From Mesorhizobium sp. WSM4313 (lineage in GTDB: Bacteria; Pseudomonadota; Alphaproteobacteria; Rhizobiales; Rhizobiaceae), in assembly GCF_002294725.1 (NCBI RefSeq), contig NZ_NSFT01000007.1:62001-126000 (forward strand): a stretch of DNA of 64,000 nucleotides. Direction: 5' to 3'. The translations under genes and the position numbers were made by a program. This document shows positions 45,146-54,811 of this stretch, piece by piece. The first letter of the stretch is position 1, and every line of letters begins with the position of its first letter. A model generated the notes under the pieces. That model was not told where the DNA came from. It worked only from the letters and a program-made list of their open reading frames with translations, and ran no database searches.

Positions 45146-45984
45146 CACTTGCGCTCCAGCGTCGAGAGCAGATCGACCACCAGCGCGCCGACCAGCGGCG
45201 GCACGTCGCCCTTGGGGTCGAAGGCCGGATCGTAGGCGGAGATGGTGAGCCCGGCGATGGCGAGCGGCCCGGCGAGGCCGCACATGGCGGTGCGCAGCTG
45301 CTCGGGAGCCGGACCGCTGGGCGTGGTGTAGCGATTGGCCTGCAGCTTCTCGGGGTCATGCACGTCAAGGTCGACATGCATGTGAACCTGGCGCGCGCCG
45401 TCGGCCTTCAGCCTTTGCGCCGCGCTCTTCCAGTCCGGGCATTCGGTCCGGATGATCGGCAGCTTTTCCAGCAGTTCCTGTTCCGCGCTGTCGAGGTCGC
45501 GCGCGTTGACCAGAACGCAGCGCGACGGATCGAGCGGCTTGAAGCCCGGGATATGCGCCGCTATCGATCGCCAGCACAGGCCCAGCACGGTGGCCAGCGC
45601 CATGCCGTCGAGAAAGCCCGTTGTGGTGGTTTCCGGCGTGTTGAGGTCGCCGTGCTGGTCGGCCCAGATGATGGCGTCGGCACCGGCACCGGCCACGGCG
45701 CCGGCGGCGGTCAGGCAGTTGCCGGCCAGCACGATCGGAAACCGCTTCCTGTCCAGTGCCATGCGGACTTCGCCTGAAACGGCGTTGCAGACGGCAAATC
45801 CGGTACCGATCTCGCGCTCGGCTTCGTCCTCGACCACCTTGCCGATGTCGCTGACCTCGACATCGTGGCCGGCGAGCTTCAGCGCCTCGGCCAGCCCGCC
45901 CGAAATCAGCGCGTCCGGGCCCTGGCCGCAGCCGCCGTGGAAATGGCCGCTGTCATAGGAGGCCAGAATGATCGAAATGTTCAC
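45145..45984 (-). CDS. Arginase/agmatinase-superfamily protein inside the his cluster
   Basis: A 279-residue ureohydrolase-fold protein. Manganese-site motifs are visible as WADQHGDLN near 107-115 (normally DAHxD) and HVDLDVHDP near 198-206. The first metal-binding His of classical arginases (GGDHS) is replaced by AGNCLTA, so it belongs to a divergent branch, and arginase or agmatinase activity should not be assumed. It overlaps hisA by four bases and hisF by one, so it is firmly within the operon. Hydrolysis of a guanidino or formimino compound is a guess. Confidence 0.82.
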   Translation of the reverse strand: MNISIILASYDSGHFHGGCGQGPDALISGGLAEALKLAGHDVEVSDIGKVVEDEAEREIGTGFAVCNAVSGEVRMALDRKRFPIVLAGNCLTAAGAVAGAGADAIIWADQHGDLNTPETTTTGFLDGMALATVLGLCWRSIAAHIPGFKPLDPSRCVLVNARDLDSAEQELLEKLPIIRTECPDWKSAAQRLKADGARQVHMHVDLDVHDPEKLQANRYTTPSGPAPEQLRTAMCGLAGPLAIAGLTISAYDPAFDPKGDVPPLVGALVVDLLSTLERK

Positions 45985-46727
45985 GCTCTTGCCCCCGTCC
46001 GCTCGCCGCGCAGGATCGCCAGCGCCTCGGCTGGGTCGATACGTCCGTCATACAGGGCGCGGCCGGAGATCGCGCCTTCGAGTTTTTGCGCGTCGGGCAT
46101 GGTCATGCGCACGATGTCGGCGATCGAGGCGAGGCCGCCGGAGGCGATCACCGGAATCGACACGGCCTCGGCGAGGTCGATGGTCGAATCCCAGTTGATG
46201 CCGGAAAGCACGCCGTCGCGGTCGATGTCGGTGTAGATGATGGCGGCCACGCCCGCGCCCTCGAATTTCTTGGCGAGCTCGATGACGCCGAGCTCGGAGG
46301 CCTCGGCCCAGCCTTCGACCGCGACCTTGCCGCCCTTGGCGTCGATGCCGACCGCTATTTTCCCTGGAAATGCCTTGCAGGCCTCCTTGACCAGGTCGGG
46401 TTCGCGCACCGCCACGGTGCCGAGGATAACGCGCGTCAGGCCGCGATCCAGCCAATCCTCGATCTGCGGCAAGGTGCGGATGCCGCCGCCGAGCTGCACC
46501 GGGTTCTTCGTAGCCTTCAGGATGGCACCGACCGCTGCGCTATTGACGCTCTGGCCCTTGAAGGCGCCGTTGAGGTCGACGACATGCAGCCACTCGAAAC
46601 CCTGCTCCTCGAAGGCCCTGGCCTGCGCGGCGGGATCGTCGTTGTAGATGGTGGCGGTGGCCATGTCGCCATGCTTCAGGCGCACGCACTTTCCGTCCTT
46701 GAGGTCGATGGCGGGAAACAGGATCAT
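45981..46727 (-). CDS. hisA: ProFAR isomerase (HisA)
   Basis: A 248-residue barrel enzyme that isomerises ProFAR to PRFAR, feeding HisF-HisH. Catalytic Asp8 is in [14 protein letters not shown], the opposite Asp in [10 protein letters not shown] near 170, and the phosphate loops are GGGIRT and ASGGLASI. It starts three bases after the DUF1330 stop and ends overlapping the arginase-like gene. It is homologous to HisF further down the same operon, as expected. Confidence 0.97.
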   Translation of the reverse strand: MILFPAIDLKDGKCVRLKHGDMATATIYNDDPAAQARAFEEQGFEWLHVVDLNGAFKGQSVNSAAVGAILKATKNPVQLGGGIRTLPQIEDWLDRGLTRVILGTVAVREPDLVKEACKAFPGKIAVGIDAKGGKVAVEGWAEASELGVIELAKKFEGAGVAAIIYTDIDRDGVLSGINWDSTIDLAEAVSIPVIASGGLASIADIVRMTMPDAQKLEGAISGRALYDGRIDPAEALAILRGERTGARA

Positions 46728-46730
46728 CGG

Positions 46731-47021
46731 TCAGGCGCCCTCGACAATGACGAAATGGCCGGTCGAAGCGGCGAGCCGGAACTTCGAGGCATGCTGATAT
46801 TCAGGCGAATGATAGCATTCGATCGCCTTGTCGTAGGACTCGAACTCCACCAGCACGTGACGGTTGCCGGTCGGCCCTTCCGGACTCTCGTAGCGTCCCG
46901 CGCGGACCGGGAACTTTGCGCCGTATTTCGCGAAAGCGACGGCATTCGCGTCGATATACTGCTTGTAGACATCCGGATCGCGGACATCGATCATTGCCAT
47001 CCAATAGCCCTTCTTGCTCAT
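46731..47021 (-). CDS. DUF1330 family protein
   Basis: A 96-residue ferredoxin-like alpha-beta barrel protein of family DUF1330 (MSKKGYWMAMIDVRDPDVY; GRHVLVEF-like segment NRHVLVEFESYDKAIECYHSPEY). No enzyme activity is established for the family. The start at 47021 has GGAGG eight bases upstream; a start at 47036 would fall inside hisH. It sits two bases after hisH and three before hisA, so it is co-expressed with histidine genes. The role is unknown. Confidence 0.86.
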   Translation of the reverse strand: MSKKGYWMAMIDVRDPDVYKQYIDANAVAFAKYGAKFPVRAGRYESPEGPTGNRHVLVEFESYDKAIECYHSPEYQHASKFRLAASTGHFVIVEGA

Positions 47022-47023
47022 TG

Positions 47024-47674
47024 TCAGGGCCTCCACTTCAGGAAATTGGTGATCAGGGCCAGGCCGAGCGCTTGGCTCTTCTCGGGGTGGAACTGCGTGC
47101 CGGCAAGGTTGTCGCGGGCGACGGCCGCCGTCACCGCGCCGCCATAATCGGTCGTCGCCAGCACTTCGCCCGAATTCTTCGCGTCCAGATGATAGGAATG
47201 GACGAAATAGGCGTGCAGCCCCTTCGGACCGGTCTCGATGCCGGAAAACAGCGGGTGCTTGCGTTGGAGTTCGATCGTGTTCCAGCCGATCTGCGGAATT
47301 TTCAGCGCCGGATCGGACGGCGTGATCTCCTTGACGTCGCCGGCGATCCAGCCGAGCCCATTGGTGACGGTCTTCTCCAACCCGCGTTGCGACATCAGCT
47401 GCATGCCGACGCAGATACCGAGGAAAGGCCGCCCCTTACGAAGCGCGGCCTCTTCCACCGCCTCCCACATCCCCGACACCGCATGCAGGCCGGCGGCGCA
47501 GTCGGCATAGGCGCCGACGCCCGGCAGCACGATGCGGTCGGCGGAACGCACGCGCTCGGCGTCGGCCGTCAGCTCGATCGTCGCGGCAAGGCCCGCTTCA
47601 TGCGCGGCGCGCTCGAAGGCCTTGGTGGCCGAGCGCAGATTGCCCGAGCCGTAGTCGATGATTGCCACCCGCAT
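47024..47674 (-). CDS. hisH: Imidazole glycerol phosphate synthase, glutaminase subunit
   Basis: A 216-residue class I glutamine amidotransferase that supplies ammonia to HisF. The nucleophile is Cys88 in [11 protein letters not shown]; the His-Glu pair is in TQFHPEKSQ near 193. The N-terminal [13 protein letters not shown] is diagnostic. It lies one base after the DUF2628 gene and two before DUF1330, so the operon is tightly packed. Confidence 0.97.
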   Translation of the reverse strand: MRVAIIDYGSGNLRSATKAFERAAHEAGLAATIELTADAERVRSADRIVLPGVGAYADCAAGLHAVSGMWEAVEEAALRKGRPFLGICVGMQLMSQRGLEKTVTNGLGWIAGDVKEITPSDPALKIPQIGWNTIELQRKHPLFSGIETGPKGLHAYFVHSYHLDAKNSGEVLATTDYGGAVTAAVARDNLAGTQFHPEKSQALGLALITNFLKWRP

Positions 47675-47675
47675 G

Positions 47676-48146
47676 TCAGGGCCTTCCAGGCGTATGGGTC
47701 AGGCCGAGCGCCATGCCTGTCTGCGGCGGACGTGCCTGCGATGCATCCGGCACGATGCGCGGCAGAGGCTGCTCCTCGCTCTCCACGTCGGTTTCCAGCG
47801 CATGGCGCGTCTCGGCATCGGCGAGATTGCCGGCCTCGATCACGCCCCATTCGCGCCAGCCGCGCCGCCGCAGCGAGGCGATCCGCAGGCCCTGGCCTTC
47901 GAAGCCGACATAGAGCGAGACCAGCAGCGACAGCAGCGATCCGGCCCCTTCGAGCCCGAGTCTCTCGCCGGCCGCCGACAGGATCGCCATGACGATGAAG
48001 GTCAGAGCCGCCTCGATCCACATCCGGTGCCAGGCGAGCCAGAGCGGCGCGACCAGGAAACCCAGCCAGGTGAAGCTGTCGCGCACGAAAATTGCGTCCT
48101 CGGCTTTGTTGCCGGCCGGCGGCGCCATCACGACATAGATCGCCAT
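47676..48146 (-). CDS. DUF2628 membrane protein
   Basis: A 156-residue protein of the DUF2628 family with two or three hydrophobic segments between about 30 and 85 ([43 protein letters not shown]). The N-terminal [10 protein letters not shown] and [17 protein letters not shown] are family-typical, and a Pro-rich soluble tail follows. It sits between hisB and hisH with gaps of four bases and one base. Its function is unknown. Confidence 0.85.
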   Translation of the reverse strand: MAIYVVMAPPAGNKAEDAIFVRDSFTWLGFLVAPLWLAWHRMWIEAALTFIVMAILSAAGERLGLEGAGSLLSLLVSLYVGFEGQGLRIASLRRRGWREWGVIEAGNLADAETRHALETDVESEEQPLPRIVPDASQARPPQTGMALGLTHTPGRP

Positions 48147-48150
48147 AGGG

Positions 48151-48747
48151 CTATCCTTTCAGGGATCCCTTGGTGGAAGGCACCGCGTCGGGCTGGCGCG
48201 GATCGGGCTCCAGCGCTGCGCGCAACGCCCGCGCCACCGCCTTGAAGCAGGTTTCGGCGATATGATGGTTGTTGGCGCCGTAATGGTTGGTCATATGCAG
48301 CGTGATGCCGGCATTCTGCGATAGCGCCTGGAAGAACTCGCGCACCAGCTCAGTGTCGAACGTGCCGATCTTCGGCGACGAGAAGCCCACATTCCAGACC
48401 AGGAAGGGCCGGCCCGAGACGTCGATCGCCGCCCTGGTCAGCGTCTCGTCCATGGCAAGGTCGATCGAGGCATAGCGCATGATGCCGCGCCGTTCGCCCA
48501 GCGCCTTGCTCAGCGCCTGGCCGATCGCGATGCCGGTGTCCTCGACCGTGTGGTGGTCGTCGATATGCAGGTCGCCCTTAGCCTTGACCGTCATGTCGAT
48601 AAGCGAATGCCGCGACAGCTGGTCAAGCATATGGTCGAAGAAGCCGATGCCGGTCGAAATGTCGGATTTTCCCTTGCCGTCGACATCGACGGAGACCGAA
48701 ATCTCGGTTTCCTTGGTCTTGCGGCTGACTTCGGCCGAACGCGTCAT
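48151..48747 (-). CDS. hisB: Imidazole glycerol phosphate dehydratase
   Basis: A 198-residue monofunctional dehydratase, converting IGP to imidazole acetol phosphate at a di-manganese site. The ligand motifs are DDHHTVED near 64-71 and NNHHIAE near 163-169, plus [13 protein letters not shown] near 37. No phosphatase domain is fused. The ATG at 48747 has AAGGACAAAGCG upstream and matches the family; a longer frame to 48873 reads as spacer. It is the first gene of the leftward his cluster and diverges from hslV. Confidence 0.96.
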   Translation of the reverse strand: MTRSAEVSRKTKETEISVSVDVDGKGKSDISTGIGFFDHMLDQLSRHSLIDMTVKAKGDLHIDDHHTVEDTGIAIGQALSKALGERRGIMRYASIDLAMDETLTRAAIDVSGRPFLVWNVGFSSPKIGTFDTELVREFFQALSQNAGITLHMTNHYGANNHHIAETCFKAVARALRAALEPDPRQPDAVPSTKGSLKG

Positions 48748-48962
48748 CGCTTTGTCCTTGTTGCCCTGCTTGGAGGCGCCAGGGCTTGAAAACGAGAGCC
48801 TTCTATCAGCATGATCCGGCGATTGCCAGTTGCCATTCCGGCCGCTATCGGCTCGGCCTGAGGTAGTTTGCAATCGTTGGCCCTATGCATACATATGGCC
48901 GATCAAACTCACTCGTACCGCGCCAATCGCCTTTTCAAGGGATAGCGCGCATCGGAGCTCAA

Positions 48963-49514
48963 ATGTCCAATGAACTCACCATGCACGCCACGACCATCAT
49001 CAGCGTGCGCAAAGGCAACAAGGTCGTGATCGCCGGCGACGGCCAGGTCAGCCTCGGCCAGACGATCATGAAGGGCAACGCCCGCAAGGTGCGCCGCATC
49101 GGCAAGGACGGCAGCGTCATTGCCGGCTTCGCCGGCGCTACCGCCGACGCCTTCACCCTGCTCGAGCGGCTCGAAGCCAAGCTGGAGCAATATCCGGACC
49201 AGCTGACGCGCGCCTGCGTCGAGCTCGCCAAGGATTGGCGCACCGATCGCTACCTGCGCAGGCTGGAAGCCATGATGCTGGTCGCCGACAAGTCGGTCTC
49301 GCTGGCGCTGACCGGCAATGGCGACGTGCTGGAGCCCGAGCATGGCGTCATGGCCATCGGCTCCGGCGGCAATTACGCGCTGGCCGCGGCACGCGCGCTG
49401 ATCGACACCGACAAGGATGCCGAGGAGATCGCCCGCAAGGCCATGCAGATCGCGTCCGACATCTGCGTCTACACCAACAACAATTTTGTCGTCGAAACGC
49501 TCGATGCCGCTTGA
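48963..49514 (+). CDS. hslV: HslV protease subunit (ClpQ)
   Basis: A 183-residue proteasome-like peptidase that forms a dodecamer capped by HslU. The mature N-terminal threonine is probably Thr10 in [12 protein letters not shown], leaving a nine-residue propeptide, longer than the single Met of E. coli; the conserved Lys lies in [16 protein letters not shown]. The ATG at 48963 follows GGAGCTCAA, and the upstream frame is not conserved. hslU is two genes downstream, so the pair is split by a GNAT and a DUF2585 gene. Confidence 0.96.
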   Translation: MSNELTMHATTIISVRKGNKVVIAGDGQVSLGQTIMKGNARKVRRIGKDGSVIAGFAGATADAFTLLERLEAKLEQYPDQLTRACVELAKDWRTDRYLRRLEAMMLVADKSVSLALTGNGDVLEPEHGVMAIGSGGNYALAAARALIDTDKDAEEIARKAMQIASDICVYTNNNFVVETLDAA

Positions 49515-49576
49515 ACATGACCCCGAACCGAAGGACCGCGAAAGCGAACGGTAGCCGCCGGTTTTCGGACAAGATC

Positions 49577-50101
49577 ATGGTCGAACAGGAAGATAGCTAT
49601 GATTTTCGGCCGGTCACGGAAAAAGACCTGCCGATGATCGCCGGCTGGCTGCGCGAGCCGCATGTCGCCGAGTGGTGGGACGATCCGGAAAAGGAAATCG
49701 CCGAGATCCGCGAGCATATCGATTCGGTTTCGGTGGAGCCGCTGATCGTCGAGCTCGACGGCAGGCCGATCGCCTATCTGCAGAGCTATGATCCGCATAT
49801 GGAGGACGACCATCCCTATGCCGACCAGCCTTTCGGCACGCTGGGTATCGACCTCACGATCGGTCCGCCGGAACTGGTCGGGGTCGGCCATGGCTCGGCC
49901 ATCCTGCGCCAGTTCGTCGGGGAGCTTTTGGAGGAAGGCGCGCCGCGCGTCATCATCGATCCGCATCCCGACAATGGCCGCGCCATCCGCGCCTATGAGA
50001 AGGCCGGCTTCAGGCCGATCGGGCGCAGGCATTCGCAATATGGGGACGTCGTGCTGATGGCCGTCGATGCGGCCGACGACGATGAAAATCTGGGGGACTG
50101 A
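49577..50101 (+). CDS. GNAT-family N-acetyltransferase, aminoglycoside-type-like
   Basis: A 174-residue acetyltransferase from [20 protein letters not shown]. The acetyl-CoA site lies in [13 protein letters not shown] near 108-120, and [13 protein letters not shown] near 140 is the standard last motif. The opening ([17 protein letters not shown]) resembles AAC(6')-type and siderophore-type GNATs, but a resistance role is not implied. An earlier ATG at 49517 would add 20 basic residues lacking conservation signs; neither has a strong ribosome site. It sits within the hslV-hslU segment. Confidence 0.8.
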   Translation: MVEQEDSYDFRPVTEKDLPMIAGWLREPHVAEWWDDPEKEIAEIREHIDSVSVEPLIVELDGRPIAYLQSYDPHMEDDHPYADQPFGTLGIDLTIGPPELVGVGHGSAILRQFVGELLEEGAPRVIIDPHPDNGRAIRAYEKAGFRPIGRRHSQYGDVVLMAVDAADDDENLGD

Positions 50102-50105
50102 GGCA

Positions 50106-50705
50106 ATGACTGCATCCGGAGGGGACAAGACGCTTTCGGCCTATGAAGACAGCTGGCGCATGGGCCTGCTGCTCGTGCTTGCTTTGATAATCTTCCAGGC
50201 AGGCGCCTTGTACGGCATGGGCCACCCGCCGATCTGCACCTGCGGCTACGTCAAGCTCTGGCACGGCGTGGTCAACAGTCCGGAGAACTCCCAGCACATC
50301 ACCGACTGGTACACCTTCTCGCACATCATCCACGGCTTCCTGTTCTATGCGCTGGCCTGGGCGCTGTTCCCGCGCTCGCCGGTGGGCTTAAGGCTCGCCT
50401 TCGCCGTCCTCATCGAAGGCGGCTGGGAGATCCTGGAAAACAGCCCCTTCATCATTGACCGCTACCGCGCCGGCACCATCTCGCTCAACTATTACGGCGA
50501 CTCGATCATCAACTCGGTGTCCGACACGCTGTTCATGGCGCTGGGATTTGTGATGGCGCGAAAGCTACCTATATGGGTGGTCGTGGCCCTGGCGCTCATC
50601 TTCGAGTTCGGCACGGGTTACATCATCCGGGACAATCTGACGCTCAACGTGATCATGCTGCTGCATCCGTTCGAGTCTATCAGGCAGTGGCAAAGTGGAA
50701 TTTGA
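50106..50705 (+). CDS. DUF2585 (UPF0314) membrane protein
   Basis: A 199-residue inner-membrane protein with about five hydrophobic segments. Family features are [20 protein letters not shown] near 44-63, [15 protein letters not shown] near 67, and [17 protein letters not shown] near 105. The His, Asp and Glu residues lying at membrane borders could bind metal or heme-like ligands, but nothing is established. Its start lies four bases after the GNAT stop and hslU begins five bases after its own stop. Confidence 0.87.
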   Translation: MTASGGDKTLSAYEDSWRMGLLLVLALIIFQAGALYGMGHPPICTCGYVKLWHGVVNSPENSQHITDWYTFSHIIHGFLFYALAWALFPRSPVGLRLAFAVLIEGGWEILENSPFIIDRYRAGTISLNYYGDSIINSVSDTLFMALGFVMARKLPIWVVVALALIFEFGTGYIIRDNLTLNVIMLLHPFESIRQWQSGI

Positions 50706-50710
50706 GTAAC

Positions 50711-52021
50711 ATGAGCACCTTTTCTCCCCGCGAAATCGTTTCGGAACTCGACCGCTTCATCATCGGCCAGAAGGACGCCAAGCGCGCCGTGGCCATTGCC
50801 TTGCGCAACCGCTGGCGCCGCCAGCAGCTGGAAGGCCAGATGCGCGAAGAGGTGATGCCGAAGAACATCCTGATGATCGGCCCGACCGGGGTCGGCAAGA
50901 CCGAGATCTCGCGGCGCCTGGCGCGGCTCGCCGGCGCGCCCTTCGTCAAGGTCGAGGCCACGAAATTCACCGAGGTCGGTTATGTCGGCCGCGATGTCGA
51001 GCAGATCGTGCGCGATCTCGTCGAGGTCGCCATCGGCCTGACGCGCGAGAAGATGCGCGAGGACGTCGCCGCGCGCGCCCAGATCAACGCCGAGGAACGC
51101 GTGCTGGAAGCGCTGGTCGGCAAGACGGCGAGCCCGGCGACCCGCGACTCCTTCCGCAAGAAGCTGCGCGACGGCGAGCTCGACGACAAGGAGATCGAGA
51201 TCGAGGTGGCCGACACCGGCACCGGCGGCATGCCCGGTTTCGAGATCCCCGGCATGCCGGGCGCCAATGTCGGCGTGCTCAACATCAACGACATGCTGTC
51301 GAAGGCGATGGGCGGCCGCAGGACCAAGACCCGCAAGACCACGGTGCGCGATTCCTACGCGATGCTGGTCAACGACGAGTCCGACAAGCTGCTCGACCAG
51401 GACGAGGTGGTGCGCAGGGCGCTGGAATCGGCCGAGAATGACGGCATCGTCTTCCTCGACGAGATCGACAAGATCGCCGCCAGGAGCGACATTTCGGGCG
51501 GCCCGTCGCGCGAAGGCGTGCAGCGCGACCTGCTGCCGCTGGTCGAAGGCACCACCGTCGCGACCAAATATGGGCCGATCAAGACCGACCATATATTGTT
51601 CATCGCTTCGGGCGCCTTCCATGTCTCCAAACCGTCCGACCTGCTGCCCGAGCTGCAGGGCCGCCTGCCGATCCGTGTCGAGCTGCGCGCGCTGGAGAAG
51701 GCGGATTTCATCCGCATCCTCACCGAGACTGAGGCGAGCCTCATCAAGCAGTATATCGCGCTGATGAAGACCGAAGGCGTCGAGCTGACCTTCACCGACG
51801 ACGCCATCGATTCGCTCGCCGGCATCGCCGTCGATCTCAACGCCAGCGTCGAGAACATCGGCGCGCGGCGCCTGCAGACCGTGATGGAGCGCGTGCTGGA
51901 CGAGATTTCCTACGACGCGCCCGACCGCCACGGCACGGCCGTCACCATCGACGCCGCCTATGTCGAGAAGCATGTCGGCGACCTGTCCAGAAACACCGAC
52001 CTGTCGCGGTTTATTCTTTAA
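50711..52021 (+). CDS. hslU: HslU unfoldase ATPase subunit (ClpY)
   Basis: A 436-residue AAA+ unfoldase that feeds substrates to HslV. Walker A is GPTGVGKT (57-64), Walker [16 protein letters not shown] near 248, the pore motif GYVGRD near 90, and the C-terminal DLSRFIL is the tail that activates HslV. The I-domain (about 105-235) carries a Gly/Pro-rich loop [16 protein letters not shown]. The ATG at 50711 begins [14 protein letters not shown]. It closes hslV-GNAT-DUF2585-hslU. Confidence 0.97.
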   Translation: MSTFSPREIVSELDRFIIGQKDAKRAVAIALRNRWRRQQLEGQMREEVMPKNILMIGPTGVGKTEISRRLARLAGAPFVKVEATKFTEVGYVGRDVEQIVRDLVEVAIGLTREKMREDVAARAQINAEERVLEALVGKTASPATRDSFRKKLRDGELDDKEIEIEVADTGTGGMPGFEIPGMPGANVGVLNINDMLSKAMGGRRTKTRKTTVRDSYAMLVNDESDKLLDQDEVVRRALESAENDGIVFLDEIDKIAARSDISGGPSREGVQRDLLPLVEGTTVATKYGPIKTDHILFIASGAFHVSKPSDLLPELQGRLPIRVELRALEKADFIRILTETEASLIKQYIALMKTEGVELTFTDDAIDSLAGIAVDLNASVENIGARRLQTVMERVLDEISYDAPDRHGTAVTIDAAYVEKHVGDLSRNTDLSRFIL

Positions 52022-52033
52022 GTTCTATCTGGG

Positions 52034-52124
52034 TTTCGGGCTGGCCTTCGAGCCGGCCTGAAACGCCCGCCCAATGCCCCGATTTCGGGCCGGCTCAGGC
52101 CGGCCTGAAACGCCCTTCCAATCC
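52034..52124. repeat. Tandem pair of 47-49-base units after hslU
   Basis: TTTCGGGCTGGC...GGCCTGAAACGCCC...CCAAT is repeated from 52083 as TTTCGGGCCGGC...GGCCTGAAACGCCC...CCAAT. Each unit contains a GC-rich inverted repeat (for example CCGGCTCAGGCCGG). It may serve as a terminator for hslU, though no T run follows. Confidence 0.55.
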
Positions 52125-52238
52125 AAAGTGTGGCCAAATGGAAGCATCTGGCCACCATTTTCGCTGACAGCTCGAAGCCTTCTCTCGACTCTGCCAAGCG
52201 CTTTACCTAGTTTGCCGCGCATTCGAAGGCGGCGGCGT

Positions 52239-53198
52239 ATGAAGAAACTTATCCTGCTTTTTCTCGGCATGGCCTTGGCGGCGGCGGTGGCAACCGCCGA
52301 TGCCGCGACCATCGTGCCCCCGGGCAACCGCAACAGCGTGCAGCCGGATATTCCAGGCGCCTCCAGCCGGCGCACTCAGGCCACCAACACCACCTTCCAG
52401 GCCAAGTACCGCAAGGTCTACGCGCTGTTGCAGAACGATGCCGAGCTGCGCGGCAAGATCAGGAAGGCGGCAGCAGCCTACGGTATCGATCCCATGCATA
52501 TCGTCGGCGCCATCGTCGGCGAGCATACCTACAATGTCGACGCGTATGACCGTCTGCAGACCTATTACGTGAAGGCGATCTCCTATTTGTCGAGCAAGCT
52601 CTCTTTCGCCTATCACGGCGAGGACGTTTCGGATTTCATCCATCGGCCGGAATTCGAGAAATGCGCCGGCATGGACGACAGCTACGACCTTTGGGAATGC
52701 CGCGAGCAGGTGTGGAACCGCGCCTTCCGCGGCAAGAGCGTCGGCGGCGAGGATTTCCCCAACGATCGCTTCGGCGCCACCTTCTTCCAGCCTTATTATG
52801 CCGGCCAGACCTTCGGCCTCGGCCAGTTGAACCCGCTGACTGCGTTGCAGATGAGCGACCTCGTGCACAAGGTCTCGGGCTTGCCCAGGCTCGACGTCGG
52901 CGATCCCAACGCGGTCTATAAGACCATCATGGACCCGGACCTGACGCTGCCTTACGTGGCCGCGACCATCAGGAAGTCCATTGACGCCTACCGCGGCATC
53001 GCCGGCTTCGACATCTCGAAAAATCCGGGCCTGACCGCCACGCTCTACAATGTCGGCAACCCCGAAGAGCGCGCTTATGCTCTGAAGGCCGAGAACGACA
53101 AGCGCCGCGCCGCCGGCGAACCGGAAAAGCTGCCCGAAGAAAACTATTACGGCTGGCTGGTCAACGACAAGCTGGATGAGCTGAAGGCGCTGTTTTAG
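52239..53198 (+). CDS. DUF1402 exported protein
   Basis: A 319-residue protein of family DUF1402 with a signal peptide (KKLILLFLGMALAAAVATADA, cleavage near 22-23). Residues 75-115 (AAAYGIDPMHIVGAIVGEHT) and the GQTFGLGQLNPLTALQM segment near 195 recall the glutamate-containing fold of lytic transglycosylases (Glu in VGEHTYN; GLGQLNP similar to GLMQ), so peptidoglycan binding or cleavage is possible, but this is an inference. The ATG at 52239 directly precedes the signal peptide. It is the last gene before a repeat-rich gap. Confidence 0.85.
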   Translation: MKKLILLFLGMALAAAVATADAATIVPPGNRNSVQPDIPGASSRRTQATNTTFQAKYRKVYALLQNDAELRGKIRKAAAAYGIDPMHIVGAIVGEHTYNVDAYDRLQTYYVKAISYLSSKLSFAYHGEDVSDFIHRPEFEKCAGMDDSYDLWECREQVWNRAFRGKSVGGEDFPNDRFGATFFQPYYAGQTFGLGQLNPLTALQMSDLVHKVSGLPRLDVGDPNAVYKTIMDPDLTLPYVAATIRKSIDAYRGIAGFDISKNPGLTATLYNVGNPEERAYALKAENDKRRAAGEPEKLPEENYYGWLVNDKLDELKALF

Positions 53199-53576
53199 GG
53201 CGTAGGCTATGAGAGCGGAGCCGTAGGGTGCATGCCAGCTTGGCGCATGCATTGTCCAACGTAGCGCTGGTCGACCCCCACTCCGTCTCGGCTTCGCCGA
53301 GCCACCTCTCCCCCGATCGACGGGGGAGAGGAAAGGCGCCGAGCTTTTTGCCGCCAACGCTCGTCCGGCAAGGCTCCCTTCCTTTCCCTCCGGAAGGGGG
53401 GAAAGGTGGCGCTGCGAAGCAGCGACGGATTGGGGGAACCACGTGGCAATCAAGCCTCAGGTCGATCAGTCACGCCAGTCACAGAGTACGTGTGCATAGC
53501 GTAGCCCGTTTTACGGGGAGAAGGTGCCGGCAGGCAGATGAGGGCCAGCGCCGAGCTCAACAATTATCAAGGCAGT
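53199..53576. other. Gene-free gap made of repeat modules
   Basis: No coding frame of credible composition is seen. The segment holds a perfect ten-base-arm hairpin CTCTCCCCCG / CGGGGGAGAG (53306-53315, 53321-53330), a second CCTCCGGAAGG hairpin near 53390, and from 53512 a block ACGGGGAGAAGGTGCCGGCAGG...GATGAGGG that recurs at about 62850. It separates the convergent DUF1402 and reductase genes and could stop transcription from both sides. Confidence 0.65.
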
Positions 53577-54806
53577 TCACGCCGCCAGCAGCGACTTCAG
53601 CTTGACCGCTTGCGAGCCGAGCGCTTCCGGCGCCGGGCTCGCCCGCTTGGCGATCAGCATTTCGGCCAGCCGGATGTCGCGCGCCACCGCATTGCCGGGG
53701 CCGATGCCGCTGGCGGCGACCAGCCTGCCATCCTCGGCCAGGTGGAAGAGGATGAAGGCGCCGTCGTCGAGGTCGCGCCGCACGATACTCTTGCCTTCGT
53801 CCGACAGCCCGGCGATCTGCAGGGTCAGCCCATACTGATCCGACCAGAACCACGGCACGGCGGCATGCGCCTCTTCGGCGCCCTGCATGTTCTTCGCGGC
53901 TAAGGCGCCCTGTTCCTGGGCGTTGCGCCAGGCTTCCAGGCGCACGCGCCGGCCGCCATAGACGGCAAGCGGGAACGAGCAGCAGTCGCCCGCGGCGAAG
54001 ATATCCGGGTCGGCGGTGCGCAACTGCTCGTCGACTGCGATGCCGTTGTCGATCGCCAGTCCCGCCTCAGCGGCAAGCGCGGTCACCGGCACGGCGCCGA
54101 TGCCGATCACCGCGAGATCGGCGACGATGGCCTGCCCGTCGGCCAGCGTGATGCTGACCTCCGCGCCGTCATCGGCAATCGCCGCTATCCCCTGGCCGGT
54201 GCGGATCGCAACGCCCTCGGCCTCATGCGCCTTGTGGATGATCTCGGCGATCTCGGCCGGCACGCCGCGCATCAGGATGCGCGGCTGCGCCTCGATGACG
54301 GTGACGGCCGCGCCTAGCTTGCGCGCCGCGGCGGCGAGCTCGAGGCCAATGAAGCCACCGCCGATAATGGCGACGCGGTTGCCGGCGCTGAGATGAGCGC
54401 GAATGGCCAAAGCGTCGTTGAACGTCCTGAGATAGACGCAACGCTCCCCGAGACCCGGCATCGGCAGCGTGCGCGGCACGGATCCGGTCGCCAGCAAAAG
54501 CTTTTGATATGGCAGGGAGGATCCGTCCGACAGTTGCACGACATGCACGGCACGATCGATCGCGACGGCCCGGACGGAATGGATGTGGCGGATCGCGCGC
54601 TCGGCGAACAGCGCGTCGGTGGCGATCGCCTTGATCGAAAGCGCCTCGCCAGTCATCGCTTCCTTCGACAGCGGCGGCCGCTCATAGGGCAGATGCGGCT
54701 CGTCGCCGACCAGCGTGACCGGCCCTTCGAAGCCGAGATCGCGCAGGGCGAGCGCGGCGCGCCCGCCGCATTCGCCGGCTCCGATGACCACCATTCCTCC
54801 CGTCAT
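53577..54806 (-). CDS. FAD-dependent ferredoxin reductase (MocF-like)
   Basis: A 409-residue NAD(P)H:ferredoxin reductase of the pyridine nucleotide-disulfide type. FAD binding is at VIGAGECGGRAA (N-terminus), NAD binding at IIGGGFIGLELAAAARKLG near 148-166, and the second FAD motif IFAAGDCCSF near 278. It would pass electrons to the Rieske ferredoxin encoded five bases upstream and so to the membrane oxygenase. The ATG at 54806 fits the family; an upstream extension overlaps the ferredoxin gene. Known relatives include MocF and the reductases of dioxygenase systems. Confidence 0.88.
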   Translation of the reverse strand: MTGGMVVIGAGECGGRAALALRDLGFEGPVTLVGDEPHLPYERPPLSKEAMTGEALSIKAIATDALFAERAIRHIHSVRAVAIDRAVHVVQLSDGSSLPYQKLLLATGSVPRTLPMPGLGERCVYLRTFNDALAIRAHLSAGNRVAIIGGGFIGLELAAAARKLGAAVTVIEAQPRILMRGVPAEIAEIIHKAHEAEGVAIRTGQGIAAIADDGAEVSITLADGQAIVADLAVIGIGAVPVTALAAEAGLAIDNGIAVDEQLRTADPDIFAAGDCCSFPLAVYGGRRVRLEAWRNAQEQGALAAKNMQGAEEAHAAVPWFWSDQYGLTLQIAGLSDEGKSIVRRDLDDGAFILFHLAEDGRLVAASGIGPGNAVARDIRLAEMLIAKRASPAPEALGSQAVKLKSLLAA

Positions 54807-54811
54807 CAGCG

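Noticed and set aside
48860..48900. Heat-shock (RpoH) promoter for hslV
   Set aside because: CCTATGCAT-like sequence is present, but no CTTG box at the right spacing was found, so I could not support it.
48748..48962. Histidine attenuator before hisB
   Set aside because: No short frame with a run of His codons and no competing hairpins could be found on the minus strand.
53199..53576. CRISPR-like array from repeated GC hairpins
   Set aside because: The repeats are palindromic modules of different types, with no regular repeat-spacer period and no cas genes in the window.
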